Assembly: GCA_024529925.1 (NCBI GenBank)
Contig: JAFEUB010001804.1
Coordinates: forward strand, 1,009,501 to 1,073,500
Origin: Ophthalmolycus amberensis
Lineage: Eukaryota; Chordata; Actinopteri; Perciformes; Zoarcidae
Direction: 5' to 3'
Length of the DNA: 64,000 nucleotides
Of this stretch, positions 13,037 to 26,002 are shown one piece after another (position 1 is the stretch's first letter; every line of letters begins with the position of its first letter). The notes beneath the pieces are model-generated. The model was not told the DNA's origin. It made no database searches and worked only from the letters and a program-made list of their open reading frames with translations. Made by a program: the position numbers and the translations under genes.

Positions 13037-13038
13037 CA
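13002..13038. repeat. (AC)n microsatellite
   Basis: One G interruption near 13030. Confidence 0.97.
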
Positions 13039-13890
13039 AAGTGTGATAAATGAATGAGGTTATGCAAGTGAGTCCACCGAGTGTTTTAAAACTACACTGC
13101 AAATTCATCTAAATTATCTTAAAATTCATTATTGTGTCATTTAGCTTCGAGCGCCATTACAGCTGACTCAGCATGTGACGGTGAGTTACTCTCATTGGTT
13201 CCAATGGGGGTTGAAGGATTGTGTGCGATGCTTCCTTGGTACTTCCTGTTGACTCCGCCCAGCCACCTGCACAGTATGTGAACAGGTGAATAAATCAATT
13301 GTTAGTGTTTGGCGATAACTGTTGTTTGACTGGCAGATTAATCGACTAATTATTCCAGCTCTATTTCAGTTGATGATGAAAAGAAGCAGCCTTGTGAGGT
13401 CATCATAATTCAAGATGTAGGAATGTCCACTGCTGTAAACAAACCTTTAACAGCGTCATAACACCGCTGTATGACGTCGCTCCCTGTTTTGAGAATGATA
13501 ACAGGTTTCCATCCCGCATTTTCTTTTTGTTAATAACATTAAAACAATCCACCGACAACTTTCCACTTCTACCGCCTCACCGTCTGTGTCATGTGGTTCA
13601 AAACGCTCCTCTGTGCCGCTCTAGCCGCCTTTAAGACCTCTGCTGATAATTGGAGAGCTGAAGTTTGCATAGATGATATCCCGGCTGCACTGACTTCAGA
13701 GAGACTTTCTCATTACCACAGATATTGCACTTGCGATTAAAAGTGGTTCTGCTAAAGTCAGAGGTAAGAGCGGGTGGATTTGAGATGCGGGGCGGCATTA
13801 GAGCCGCGAGTTCAGGCTTTAATCCGAGTCGAGGTGGAGCAGGCGTCGAGGTTTACCCTGTCTGAGTCTATCTCTAACACCCACACAAGG

Positions 13891-13894
<4 letters not shown>

Positions 13895-13925
<31 letters not shown>

Positions 13926-14071
13926 CTGCAATTCATAAGTCCTAACCTACATACACACCAACGCAGAAGTGAGCTCTTACGTTTTAAGTACCCAAAGTTA
14001 CCTACTCTCACACACACACCTCACACACACCACACCTTCACTCCCTCTCTCTCACACACACACACACACAC
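13895..14071. repeat. CA-rich cluster
   Basis: (CA)n at 13895-13923 and 14053-14071, with CACACACC-type imperfect repeats between. Confidence 0.9.
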
Positions 14072-14248
14072 CTCCCCAAACCCATCATCAAATCTCTTTC
14101 CCTTTCACCACCTCCGTCCCCAGGAGAGCAGCCCCGGCACTGAAATCTAATTTAAGGCTCCATAAGCAGAGCTCAAATGAAACTGTCACATCAAAGTCGC
14201 CGCTGGGACGGAATGACACAAATCAATAAGACGGAGAGCTTCGGCAGA

Positions 14249-14261
14249 CCCCCCCCCCCCC
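14249..14261. repeat. Poly-C tract, 13 bp
   Basis: Mononucleotide run. Confidence 0.95.
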
Positions 14262-14417
14262 GGAGACTCCTGAGCCGACCTGGGCCGGGATCAGGCCAGT
14301 CAGACACCCCTCCGCCTGGAGGTGGAGCGTTGTGTTAGAGGGGGGGGGAGTGATGGAGTCCGTCTGTCTGCGTATCAATCTCTCTGTCTGTCTGCCTGCC
14401 TGACAAAACTCTGATAT

Positions 14418-14470
14418 GAAGGGATGCACCGATCCGATGTCACGTTCTCATAGAATTTATCATCTCAAGG
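14418..14470 (+). mobile_element. Short fragment of a GGATGCACCGATCCGA-type repeat
   Basis: GGGATGCACCGATCCGATGT resembles the end of a common teleost dispersed repeat. A possibly matching opposite end (ATCAGTATCGGTGCGTC) is at about 60755-60772, and a related CATCGGTATCAGC piece lies at about 37740. Only short remnants are visible. Confidence 0.3.
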
Positions 14471-16079
14471 AACAACAACAACACGTGTCGGCGCTACTGA
14501 TCCGTACATCCTGCCTGATCCGTTCAGCACATGTGCGAACTAGTGCTACACACGTGTGGTTGAACACTCGTGCACGTTATTTTTCCCCTTGAAACCGGCA
14601 GGAGGACCGCTCGCTAACGTTAGCGGTTAGCAGCCATAAACCGTACATTTGTTGCCCACGCAGCTGTGATGATTTACATATCGTGTTAGAAAACAGTTGG
14701 CAACAAAGAACAGAGAGAAAGCAGCTGCAGGAGGTAAATTCATCCAAAACAAAGCAAAACTCCGTGTATCTGTTACAAAAGCTGTTTGAACATGTCGCCT
14801 GTGTGAGCCTTAAAGCTGAACGTGAACTTGAAAAAGCAAACTTGACTGCGGGTCAGAACTCTAAAGGTGCTTTCAGACGGCGGGCGGCTGCCTCCAGGCA
14901 AAATCAATGTCCTGTCCCGACAACCACCTCGGATCCCACCGGCCGGCACACCAGCGGCCGAGGCCGTCCACCGAGAGTAATCTCATCACGCAGCTACACG
15001 CAGCGGCCTGAAGCTGACGCTGCACCAACACCCCTCCATTGATCCGTCTGTTCTCTGCTGGCGAGGACGAGCAGCGTCCTCTGAACTCAGACGGGCTGCA
15101 GGCAAAACCAGCTCCTGTGTGGTCTGCCTCACCTGGTCTCTGTGGTCGGTACCACTGATGGATCTCAACCAGCGGAACTAGAATGTAGCGGCCAGGAGCT
15201 CTCAGGTGAAGGGCGGCTCACTAGCATGTTGTTCTCTGTACAACGGAGTTGTGTTTTTATGATTTCATCCAGAATTATTTCATCTACACTTTGAAAATGT
15301 ACTTCGATCCTTTTGTTTTTACTTGATCGGATGAGCTCATCTCTCTGTGAAGAACGTTGGTCAACATTGGTGTTAAATGTGCTCTGTGAATAAATTGACT
15401 GGTCAAGTTGTAGTACAGTAGTCAGACTCCTCTTCATGAATCAAGCCTTTTAATAATCCCTCTGCTTTTTGGAGTAGCGAGTGTGAAAGTGGAAGATGGA
15501 GGAAACCTCTGACTCTTGTGAAGTAGACCGCTCTCTGTTTTACTACCGTACATCAATGTAATCCTCTTCAATAGTGTGCGCTCTGGGTACTGTTCAAGAA
15601 GTGAGAACATACCTTTGATGATGCCTAAATATAAGCCATCCAAATATATATATTTTTTTACTTTCCATTTCTAATAGAAGTTTCTCGCAGACCGACTCCT
15701 GGAGGAGACTGATAAAACGCAGAGCGAAATCTGCTCTGCTTATGAAGGGGAGTTCATTGGGCTCGGGAGGGAACTTCTGGAAGATGGAGAGGTGAGATAA
15801 AACAGCTCTGAGGTCTGAGGGATGGAGAATGACTTACCTGCACGGATGAGAGTAGGGAGAGTTCAAGGGAAGACGGGAACACACCGAGAGGAGGGAGGGA
15901 GGGAGAGGAGGAAAAAAGTGACTCAATGATGTATCATTAACAGACATTACAGCTGTCTAATTATCTCAGACAGTAAGTAGGAAGAAAGAATATAACTACA
16001 GAGCACCACCACAATTAGAAAACCCCAAAAAGAGAATTCAAAAATGACATGAAAATACAGTAAATTGTGTGGAGCAGGT

Positions 16080-16335
16080 CCTGCAGATCAGCTTAGCGAC
16101 CGAGAAATAGTCCGGCACACAAAACTAAACACCTCATTTCTACGGATTAAACAAACGAGATATCACGTGGTTATCAGTGAGCTTTAGAGGTGCCGGCAGG
16201 GGGATTTTGTAGCTTTGGACTGAGCCAGGCTAGCCTTTTCCACCCGTTTCTAGTCTTTATGCTAAGCTAAGCTAAGCATCTCCTGGCTGTGAGTGGTATC
16301 AATTCAATCCACTCAAAATAGTCCTTTTGCACCAA
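16080..16335 (+). mobile_element. Dispersed teleost repeat (GCTAAGCTAAGCTAA type)
   Basis: This contains TACGGATTAAACAAACGAGA, GTGAGCTTTAGAGGTGCCGG, GAGCCAGGCTAGCC and TTTATGCTAAGCTAAGCTAA in the order I remember from a very common teleost interspersed repeat. Ends are approximate and no target duplication was identified. Confidence 0.6.
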
Positions 16336-18402
16336 CGGATATTTCAAAGGATCTTTAAAGTAATTGTAAATGCATTTCCAAGCCGACAACAATGGGACAG
16401 ACAACCGCCTGGAACCGATAACCCTCCACTGAGTGAGAGTCTTTGGGACGGCTCGTATTGGTCAATATTTCATTGAGTGCTGTATGAACTAATCTTCCTC
16501 AGGCTTCTCAGTGATGCATTAGTCAACGTTAAATCACCAAACAACGAATGCATTGTTATGCCACTTCTACAACACGTGTGGGACGGATCCTCTTCTCTGT
16601 CATCTTCATCTTCAAAACGTGTTTTCATTTACAAGTTAAGGCTGAAAACATTTGGAGCACAATCATCTTAATACTAGTTTGCACTACGGTTTGGTGATTT
16701 GGGCCTTTTGATAAAAGACCTTACAGTATGTTAAGATGAATACTAGTTTATTTAGAAGTCTGATTTCATTTGATCTAACGATGGAAACAGAGCAACAGGC
16801 CTTCCTTTGAGTTACGTCAGCATGAAAAAGTTTCTCCGAGCCTCAACGTCCATCCACGAGCCAGCGTCTTGAAATGCATAATTCAAGTGCACCCAAACAA
16901 CAGATGGTGCATTTAATCTGCATTTTCTCCTCCACAGATCCCATACACCCGCTATTATTTAGGGGAAATAAAGAGCATTATCCAGCCCTCTGCTCAGCAG
17001 CGCTTATCCTGAGACATCGATACTTCACCGAGCGCCGGGGGGATGGCAGAGTGGGGCTGGCTGAGCCGGCCTTGTTGTTGAAATAAGCACTTTTACTCTC
17101 GCACAGACAGCAGAAATCTGACAGCGATACTTTACACAATGGCCATTGTCGGAGGCGAAGCCGTGAGGGAAGACGAGCAAACGGGCTAATTTGCAGTGTG
17201 AACAAAGAGACGTCTGTGACGGCTCTGCAGCGACACGTTTCTGTTGCATTGGGGATGGAGACGGGCTTAGAGCCGGAGCGTGTGATCCCCGCCTTGTCTC
17301 ACTGTGATCTTCTCTCTGAGTGGTTGACAGAAAAATGTCTGCAGGAAACAAAAATAACCGGAGACACAATGGAAGTCTCCTACGTCGATCCTTCACCCAT
17401 CCTGAGAACAAAAGGCAGCCATTGTAGAAGTCACTACAAAGGCTTTATTCTTTATTAGTGTTCACCATTACACATCGCCAGTCTCCCCGGGAACAATAAA
17501 ACTAAACTAAACTTTATTTCAATGGTCATACACATACAGCCCCCCAAAGAAAAACTATGTCCAGGTTGGTTGTGATGGTTTTATCTCGACAGATCTCCGG
17601 TAATCCCGTTCATGATTCTATTGATATCAGACTGAAGCATTGCACAATTTAATCAAAGCAAAAGTGAGTACAAGTCCAACAGTGGGCAGGATTTCTGGTT
17701 TCTGCCCTTTAAATATATCTGGTTGTATTAGAACAACTGTAGGTAATGAATATAGTATATAGTACCATGGCAGTGTTGATTTGTCTGGTTTTCCAGGTAT
17801 ATTGCTTGCCCATAAGTAGAACGTCCCACGGAGTACCATGTCGGTCCCGTCTTCGATGCACTTTTAGACGCATTTATTCTATATTCGTGTCATTTGAATG
17901 AGAAGGGAGTTCATCTCTTTCCTGCAAATGTTCTATGAATTACAAACGCATCGAAGAAGATTTGTGCCGGATGTCTGCGGAGCCAGATGACCCGTGCAGC
18001 CGGTCCCACTTGTGATAAATGATGTAACACTGCAAGGGTAAAATTGGCTGCTTGGTTTGGGAGGCACTCAAACTGAACCGTGCTACATTGTGAGAAATTA
18101 CCCGGAGACCTTTTATTTCAGCCTTTTTTCTCAAACTTTTAAGTATGGGGGACGAGTATATGCATTATGTATGCATCCTCCTCGTACAGTAGCCTCAGTG
18201 CTGCGGAGGATTCTCAAAGGTTTTGCAAAAAGACGAAACATTTGAAATATAAACTATCTTGTAGCCAGCTAGAACCAGAACACACAACACACACACACAA
18301 CACGTTGAGGGAGCGGAGAGCAAGGAAAGAATTGCCTCTACAGAAGTTGTGCACAGGTTGTGAACGAACTTGACTAACAGTAAATAAAAAAAAATAAAAA
18401 AA

Positions 18403-18419
18403 ATATATATATATATATA
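18403..18419. repeat. A-rich stretch ending in (AT)n
   Basis: Follows AAATAAAAAAAAATAAAA. Confidence 0.9.
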
Positions 18420-18618
18420 CGGTCTGGTTTAGTTGCCTCAATGCACCTGGACTTGCTGGGGAATGCGTTGGTGGATCTGCTCGGTATTCTAGTCAAGCAT
18501 GGCAGATATGTCTGTGCAAGTCATCACCACAAACCCCAGAGCAGAAGGTACATCCTGTCTGGGCTCGAAACACAACATTTCACAGTCTGACTTGAAACAC
18601 ATGATCCTCGCAGAATCG

Positions 18619-18620
<2 letters not shown>

Positions 18621-18659
<39 letters not shown>
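18621..18659. repeat. (GT)n microsatellite
   Basis: Uninterrupted, 39 bp. Confidence 0.98.
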
Positions 18660-18662
<3 letters not shown>

Positions 18663-19275
18663 GAGGAGCGTGCATGCTGATTCAGAATGACCAGACGTGA
18701 CGAGAACGCTCGCATTGATGCGCACGTGCATTCATTTGCAAACAAGCCTGGGCGCGCTCTCCTCCCCGCTTCCTCTAAACTCTGAAAGAGCTCCAAAAGC
18801 TAAGTTCCCACGACCGAGTTAAGACTCCTAAAACCCCCTCCATTACAATCATTATGAAATAATTGCATCATTTTCATCACCCCGTAAAGAGCTCCCTCTT
18901 CGGTCAAACGCAGACAGATTCGCTCCGGATCGGCAGTTCACCCCCACTCCCTGGTGGACAGCGGCGGAGGCAAGATTCTAATTATGGACGGAGGCGTGGG
19001 AGGTAGTGAGGGGTTAGAGGAGAGACGGACAGAAGGCCAACAAGAGGAAGGAGACGGACAGAGAGAGGAATGGAAGTGGCTCTCAGTGGCCTCGGTTCAA
19101 AGACGTCCGCTTTAACGTCAATTCAACCAAACGGACAACAAGTGCCGCTCCGCTTCTCTGGGCAATTAATCTAGCGTGAGCCAAGAACAGACAGAGATTT
19201 CAGAGAGAGGGATAAAAAAAAAAAGAAAGTGTATAATTTTTTTCTGAGCCAATTACCGTGACAAGGAGAGGGGGT

Positions 19276-19292
19276 GGGGGGGGGGGGGGGGG
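19276..19292. repeat. Poly-G tract, 17 bp, in a purine-rich region
   Basis: The region about 19190-19410 is strongly purine-rich (GA) on the plus strand. Confidence 0.95.
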
Positions 19293-19761
19293 CGAGGCTA
19301 GTCGGACAGAACGAGAGCGAGGGAGGACGTTGTGAGAAAGAAAGACGGAGAGGAGAAACACAAATGAGCATGTGGAACAGAAAGAGAGAGAGGTGCAACA
19401 GAGCAGGGACACAGAGACTCACTCGTATTTGGGTCAAATCCTGAACTGAAGAAAAGATGAGCAAGAGAGGTATAAAGGTCACCAATTTACCCACAGTTCC
19501 CAGCAGCGGCTTTGACACTGAGCATGCTCATCTGGCTTGTCAACGAGAGAAATCAATCAGTGTCAAAACACGAGTCGGTGGTACTCCACGTCTGGGGAAA
19601 GGAAGCCGGACGCTTGCAGAGGACGCCACTCAAAGAGCTTTTTTGGCGGCAACGCTGAAGCTTAGCTGTCAGTAATGCACTCAGACCGACAGATAAGCGT
19701 TATTACTGACGCCGTTAGAGTAGAATGATGTCGCTGACGAGGATATAAGCACATTTAAAAA

Positions 19762-19774
19762 GGGGGGGGGGGGG
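19762..19774. repeat. Poly-G tract, 13 bp
   Basis: Mononucleotide run. Confidence 0.95.
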
Positions 19775-20534
19775 TGCAACGAGATGATTTCGCCTCTTTG
19801 GAAAACAGTAGTTAAACCGCGGTGTTTGTGCAGGAACATTTCAGAGCCCGGTGGAATGGGTTTCACCCAGAGAGGTGTGGAAACGTTTGACCCGGCCGTG
19901 CACGTTTCATGAAGACGTACCCTCAGAAGAACAACGCGGGGCCTCCGGCTACATTTGATGCTTTCTTCAGAGAGCACAATTACCAACTCGTTTAGAGAAA
20001 CCCAGCCGAGGAAATTCGGGGCGCTTAGTAAATTGCCACACTGCGCTCTAAATGATTCTGACAGCGAGTGGAAAAACAACAGGTGAGAATGGCAATTTTC
20101 AAGAAGCAAGTCCCCCAGCTCTGGGTCCATCAGGTTTATCAAAAGGGTCAGTGGTGTGTGTGTGCCGGATCCACCATGGCCCCCTTAGGGGGGACTGTTC
20201 TTTCAGAAATAACACTGTACAAATACACAGAGGGTCTATGTCAGGAGAGCGGTCCCGGTATTAAATGTAGGGCGTGGTTGTGTGTGTACTGTTAGTGTAG
20301 ATTCGTGGTCTCTTTTGTGAGTACAGGCAAGTTGTTGTTTGAAAGTGGACATCTGTACGTTGTTACAGTAAATCAGTGAGGCTCCAACCAGCACCAGAAT
20401 TGTTCGTGGTGATTTGTTATTGGTTAATTAGCGGCTGACTTATCGAATTATTGTTTCAGCATCTGTGTACTGGGAGTGATTCTTCTTCTTCTTCAGTGAA
20501 ACAGGGGTCTTTGATCTCTTCAGACCCAGCATCG

Positions 20535-21030
20535 AATGTAGAAGTGGACGTTGTCACTATGACGTCACCATCGGTTTGTGGACTGTTGTTTTGAAGCCTT
20601 CAGGTCGACATTTTGGTCGTCGCTATCTTGGTTATAATAATCTTTCATGAATGGACAACACACTGCGAAAGGGACTAAAGTTGTAAAACGAAAACACAGA
20701 CAATGCCATGGTAGCCACCTGTCAATCACCGTGTAGCCCCGCCCTAAAGCATCCCCTGCTTTATGGTGTGTTTGACTCTAAATGGACCATAATGTACTAA
20801 ATGAACATCATGCTGGATTGAAGAAGACTTGAAACTAGAGATTGAGACCATAAACTAATGTTTACAATGTTTACTGAGGTAATAAATCAAGAGAGAAGTA
20901 GAGTCATTTTCTCATAGACTTCGATACAACCAGAGGAGTCGCCCCCTGCTGGACAGTAGAGAGAATGCAGCTTTAAAACACTTCTGCATCGGCTTCATTT
21001 TTCAGACTCGGAGGTTGCCGCCTGGATCCA
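20535..21030 (+). mobile_element. Dispersed teleost repeat, copy 1
   Basis: Same family and orientation as 39170-39669, more diverged at its 5' third. The shared core runs from about 20720 (CCACCTGTCAATCACC) to GGAGGTTGCCGCCTGGAT near 21027. No clear flanking duplication is visible, so this copy is probably older. Confidence 0.8.
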
Positions 21031-21872
21031 AAGGCCTGCCTCTCTTAATCTCCTTTGGGACCAAAATAATAAGTATAGAACCATAACCACACTGAACAAC
21101 AATGGATTCAGCCATGACAAGCTCTCTGAATGGGTCTTCTGTGATACAACTATTATTATCAGAGAAACATATGAACGTGTGAACTTGCCACATATAGTGG
21201 GGTCTAGTCTCTGTTCCTGTGCAGCCACACACACCTTGTTCTGTATGTAAGAGCCTCGGTGTGTGTCGGTGTACGTGAGAGTGCACCGTCTGCTCTCTGC
21301 CCTGCTGTTCTGTCAGAGATTGCAGAGGTTATTTCATAAAGGGCCATCTCCAGGCCTGCCTCAGACCCAATCATCCCCCCAGCAAATCTCATTTACACCA
21401 AACCCCGGGGACACGGCGGCCGTTTCTGCTGCTAACGCTACACTGCAGCAGCCTGCAGCAGCCTGCAGCGAGGCCGAGTTAAGCAGCAAAAGCATGTTAG
21501 CGGGGGGGACACTGCCTTTCCCATTACGCAGCTTCTCATCAAAATGAAGGCTTTTAAATCCCTGCAGAGCCAAATCAAAAATACGATCTTCATTCATACA
21601 CACCTTTATGCGTTTACTCTCGTCGCCGTGGCTTTGACTAACAATCTGCATATCTGACGTTTGTGTTTCTGGTGATCTCGTTGAAGTTCTGTAAGAGTTC
21701 CCTCTAAATGGCACGTGCATCCGACTCATAGGAATGCCACAGTTCCTAAGAAAAGCTTCAGAGTCAAGTTGCTTCTAGTGTCACAGAACCAGATCCCCAC
21801 ATCGCTGTGTCAGCACGAAAGAAAGTTCTGGCAGCAGACATTATTATTCTGGTTTTGGGGGAGGAGGAGGAA

Positions 21873-21884
21873 GGGGGGGGGGGG
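21873..21884. repeat. Poly-G tract, 12 bp
   Basis: Preceded by GAGGAGGAGGAA. Confidence 0.95.
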
Positions 21885-21974
21885 CGCTGTCTGGCTTGTT
21901 TGCATGTATTTAAACCGATGACAATCGTCTTGGGCGGCACAAAGCACAGCCCTCGCAAAATAGATGGAGTCAGA

Positions 21975-22090
21975 CAAGGTTGCAACTAACGATTATTTTC
22001 ATTATTATGTAATCTAACAATCTTACAATTTAGTTTTAGTCTGAAATAGAGAAAATAGCAAAAAATAATAAAACACAGACACAGAGGGAG
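21975..22090 (+). mobile_element. Fragment of a dispersed repeat (GTTGCAACTAACGATTATTT type)
   Basis: It begins GTTGCAACTAACGATTATTT followed by AT-rich sequence. I recall this start from a frequent teleost interspersed repeat whose other end reads like ATTAATCGACTAAT. A piece resembling that other end occurs at about 13338-13365 and another weak one at 20410-20455. Confidence 0.4.
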
Positions 22091-22726
22091 AGCGACTTCC
22101 TTCTCAGTGCGACATTCCTCCACTCCATATGTTCATGGCTAACAGTTGTTTGCTGCTATTTTAATGCTCTGAATCCCATTGATTGCACCTTTAACACCAC
22201 ATCAATGAAGAAACCCAGCAAATCTCCACATGAAAGGACAGCAGCAGATGTGTGTCCATGTATCAGGAACACAGAACACATTTACAGTGAATTACATTTG
22301 AGAGAGTCAGCATAAAGTGAACTTATGATATATTTTTCTTAATGGGCATAAATCGGATTCATCTGACGCCATGAATCCCACCCATCTATTCCTCCCAGCA
22401 GGTTAAATCAAACCGCACCAATGCATGACCCGAGCTTTGTGACAAATATGGCACCGCTGCGAAATCTTCCATCACTTCTCATCTTCCACGTGTTTTATGT
22501 AAATACAGTACAAGCAGAGTGATTAAAGATACGCATTACGCTGAGATTGCCATATGTTTGTGAGCTGTGAGGAGCGATGCAAAGCACTCAGAGCTGTTTG
22601 CATCATGCTCAGAGAGACTTCTCAGTGTGTCTGTTATGACAACCGAGCTTGTTAGAGAGCGCTTCTGTGTTTGCATCATCGTCCTCTTCATCAGCGTCTC
22701 TATTGTGGCAACGGAGCGGACTAAAA

Positions 22727-22729
<3 letters not shown>

Positions 22730-22759
<30 letters not shown>
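22730..22759. repeat. (GT)n microsatellite
   Basis: Uninterrupted. Confidence 0.97.
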
Positions 22760-22760
<1 letters not shown>

Positions 22761-23094
22761 GGGGGGATACAGTGACTGAGCAGGAAGGGAGTTCAGGTTC
22801 TTGCTCAAGCTCTGACACATGAGTCCAGATGTACTGCTTTAGTTACGGGAAAATCAAAACACTCAGTTTGCAATTTCAGATATTACAAAAGATTTCCCTC
22901 CATTACACGACTTGATTTGCTAACCGAAGATTCTGAAGATTTTGCAAACATCTGGAAATCTATTTTATTATTTTAAACCTCAGCCTCTTGGCAATAGACA
23001 TTTTTTAAATCTAATTGCCCGTGCGTCTCATTTACTAAAGCCTGAAGGCTCACCAAAGTCTGCAGCTCTGCAGACATTTGGTTCATGGGATTAA

Positions 23095-23097
<3 letters not shown>

Positions 23098-23149
<52 letters not shown>

Positions 23150-23187
23150 TGTGTGTGCGTGTGTGTGTATATGTGTGCGCGCGCGTG
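23098..23187. repeat. Compound (TG)n-(GC)n microsatellite
   Basis: A long TG array with GA, GC and AT interruptions, ending in GCGCGCGCG. Alternating purine-pyrimidine throughout, so Z-DNA-prone by known sequence rules. Confidence 0.96.
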
Positions 23188-23481
23188 TTTTAGGTCATTG
23201 GAAAACCATAACTTTACATTTTTAGTGTATGGTTTTACAAATATTAATGTATGTCCCTACTGTTCCTAGCAGGCATTACTATCCATTCGATTTTTGCCGA
23301 TTACGAAGTTATTCCATCACACAGAACATGAGGTCTACATTCATTTTGCTCTAAATGAGTTTTTTGTGCGTGTGGAAAACGAATGCCACCGGTATTGTCC
23401 TTTAAAGACCGCAACTGGCACGCTACGAATGAGTCATTAAAACTCCTCCTACTCTCCCACGCACTCACAAACAGACACTTT

Positions 23482-23492
23482 CCCCCCCCCCC
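23482..23492. repeat. Poly-C tract, 11 bp
   Basis: Mononucleotide run. Confidence 0.94.
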
Positions 23493-23662
23493 GTAGCTCC
23501 TTTGTACATCAGAAGACTACAGGATGTCTTGCCACTTGGGTCAACCGCTGCTCGGAGGATTCAGAGGTTGTGTTTGGATCTGATAAAGCGGGAAGAAAGA
23601 AGAGCGGTTGGCCGCAAGTCAACACCCTGCTTGTTTAGTTCCTGAGAGAAGAAGAGGAAGAG

Positions 23663-23686
23663 ACACACACACACACACACACACAC
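23663..23686. repeat. (AC)n microsatellite
   Basis: Uninterrupted. Confidence 0.96.
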
Positions 23687-24098
23687 TTCTCCACATTGTC
23701 CAGCGCCACCTTGGCACTTGTTGATTAGCGATAATGGATTTAACATGCGCTGAGCGCGGCATGTACTGGCCTTTATCTCCACATGCCGGGGTCTGTGAGT
23801 GAATGACTGAATGGATGGATGAATGGCAGGATACCAGGGCGTCACATCCGGAGGCCCCTGGACCTGCGGCAGATGGATTTGCTATCTGTTTACATTGCCT
23901 ATCACACAGAGTGCTGTTCTCCCTGCGAGTGTGCGAGGAGTCGACTGTGTTTGTATCGACAGCGGTAAATATGTGAAGAAGACACCAGGAGATCCGCTCG
24001 ATTGCACCCAATTGGATTTGTCCCACGCCAACACCTTTGTCTGAATCGAGAAGGTTGAGTCAGAAGGCCGCTGATTAACTCTCGGGGAGAAAACGTTT

Positions 24099-24146
24099 CG
24101 GTGCTAGCAGCTAACGGTGCTAGCAGCTAACGGTGCTAACAGCGCG
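24099..24146 (+). repeat. 16-bp tandem repeat (CGGTGCTAGCAGCTAA)
   Basis: There are two exact units (24099-24114 and 24115-24130) and a diverged third (CGGTGCTAACAGCGCG). The sequence resembles the unit of the 44345 minisatellite. The following frame reads ANSANSGSSADGADSV then stop, similar in composition to the peptide encoded there. Confidence 0.8.
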
Positions 24147-25257
24147 AACAGCGGCAGCAGTGCGGACGGAGCCGACAGTGTTTGACTGAGGAAGGAAGCG
24201 GAAGGTGAGCGCAGTGAAGAGCGCCTGTGACTAACCAGCCAGTAGGACTCACATGCGCTAACCAAAAACACGAAATCACATTTACCCCAAAAGGTGTCAT
24301 CAGGTTTCTTGTTTGTCAGATGACAAAAAAAAAACACAGAGAAGGAAAAAAAAACCTCACATTTGAGAAGTCAGAACCAGCAGAACCTTTGTTTTTTTTG
24401 GCTGATGAATGTCTTCAATGTGTGAGACCCCAGTGAGGTGGACTGGAGCTGATTCTCGGGGGTCAATGAGTTATTGTGAGCGCAGGTTCTTCCTGGTTTC
24501 ATGCTGCGGGCAGGAAGTCTCCGCCCGTGTGTTTGTGTGCGTGTGCACTATTCTGCATGAGAGTATACGTTTTCAAACTAGCACACCTTGTCAGAAAACA
24601 TTTCTCCCTCCAACATGCTGCCGTCACAGAGTTCAATAAAAGTCCATCTCGTGTTTCTGGCTCATTACTTTGGTCTTTTTAGAGCGATATTGTGCTGCAT
24701 TGAGGTCCCTCCTTTCACGGACCGTCAGTAGAAAGAGTTAGACGAGAATAATGGATATAGCTGTTCATTCTCTGGATCAGCCACAAAACTGATGAGTTAT
24801 CTTATGTTATCACAAAACATATATTGATATCGCATATACTGTGGTTTTTATTTTAAATCAGTTTAAATCAATTTGCATTCCAGCTGAACTTGCAAAGAAG
24901 AAAGTCAAACCTTTACATTGCAGATGAGAGACAACTATTTCTATCACGACTGTGAATTATTTGTGAGGCCATCAAAGCGCAGACGGTGGAAGGAAGTGAC
25001 TACACAAACAGATCGCATCACAACATCCTGTTTGTGACCCTTCAACACTCACTTCCTGCCCGCTTCCTTCCCGCCGTAGGATTTAAATTTCATGAGTTAC
25101 CCGTTACATGTGGGTGGGCGAAGTCTGAAGATTACTAGGAATTCAACATCCCAACGCTGCAAAGCAATACAAAAATATATCATATCTGCAGTAAAATCAC
25201 ATGACCTTAATAATGTAAGAAAGGGTGTATGCTGTTTAATGCTTCCTGTATGTCTCA

Positions 25258-25258
<1 letters not shown>

Positions 25259-25297
<39 letters not shown>

Positions 25298-25373
25298 GTA
25301 ACTGTATGTATGTCATGTACCTGTATATGCACACACACTCCCAAAGGAAGAGACACACACACACGCACACACA
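25259..25373. repeat. (AC)n cluster
   Basis: A pure array at 25259-25295, then imperfect CACACA/CGCACA blocks to about 25373. Confidence 0.96.
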
Positions 25374-25976
25374 GAGAAAATCCCCTCCTTCCTGCCCTTC
25401 CAACAAACACAGCACAACAGTAACTAGCGTCCCAGCGGGTGCGGAAAGCCTGCGGGGCAGCCTGACGTGAGGCCTCAGGGCTTCAGGGCTCTGCAGCAGT
25501 CTGATGGGAAAGACCTGAGCCTCCTAAACCTAAAACCACACTGCCCCCTGGTGGTGGAGGGAGGAAGTGACTGAGGTAGATTTACTGATAAAGTCACTGC
25601 TTTTAGATCGTATTTAGTGTGTAGTTTCCTCTTTAAGTTGTTGCTCAGGATGTTTGTGCAATGCCTCTAAAGATTGAAAAACGTGACATGAATGAAGCTG
25701 AAAATGTGAATATTTTAGGGAAATCTCTCAGACAGGAAACCTTGAGTTCATTTTTAATAAGGACAATCTCAAATGAAGACGTGTCGTGCATATGTCGTAG
25801 ATTTAGGCGAGTTAGACCCATGATGTCAGTTTTACATAAATGTGCTTTATTGCTCAGCTCTACATTCAGACTGCTGTGATGTCACGTTCAGACAGAACAC
25901 CCACTGACACAATGAGAGGGGGTGTGTGAACCCACCACAACACACAAGCTGATGTTTGCCACACACACAGAAATAG

Positions 25977-26002
25977 ACACACACACACACACACACACAC
26001 AC
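25977..26002. repeat. (AC)n microsatellite
   Basis: Uninterrupted. Confidence 0.97.

Noticed and set aside
13880..14075. CRISPR-like spaced repeats
   Set aside because: These are imperfect CA microsatellites in a eukaryotic intron, with no conserved repeat-spacer alternation.
14683..15042. 119-codon plus-strand frame
   Set aside because: No homology recognised and it lacks splice or poly(A) context.
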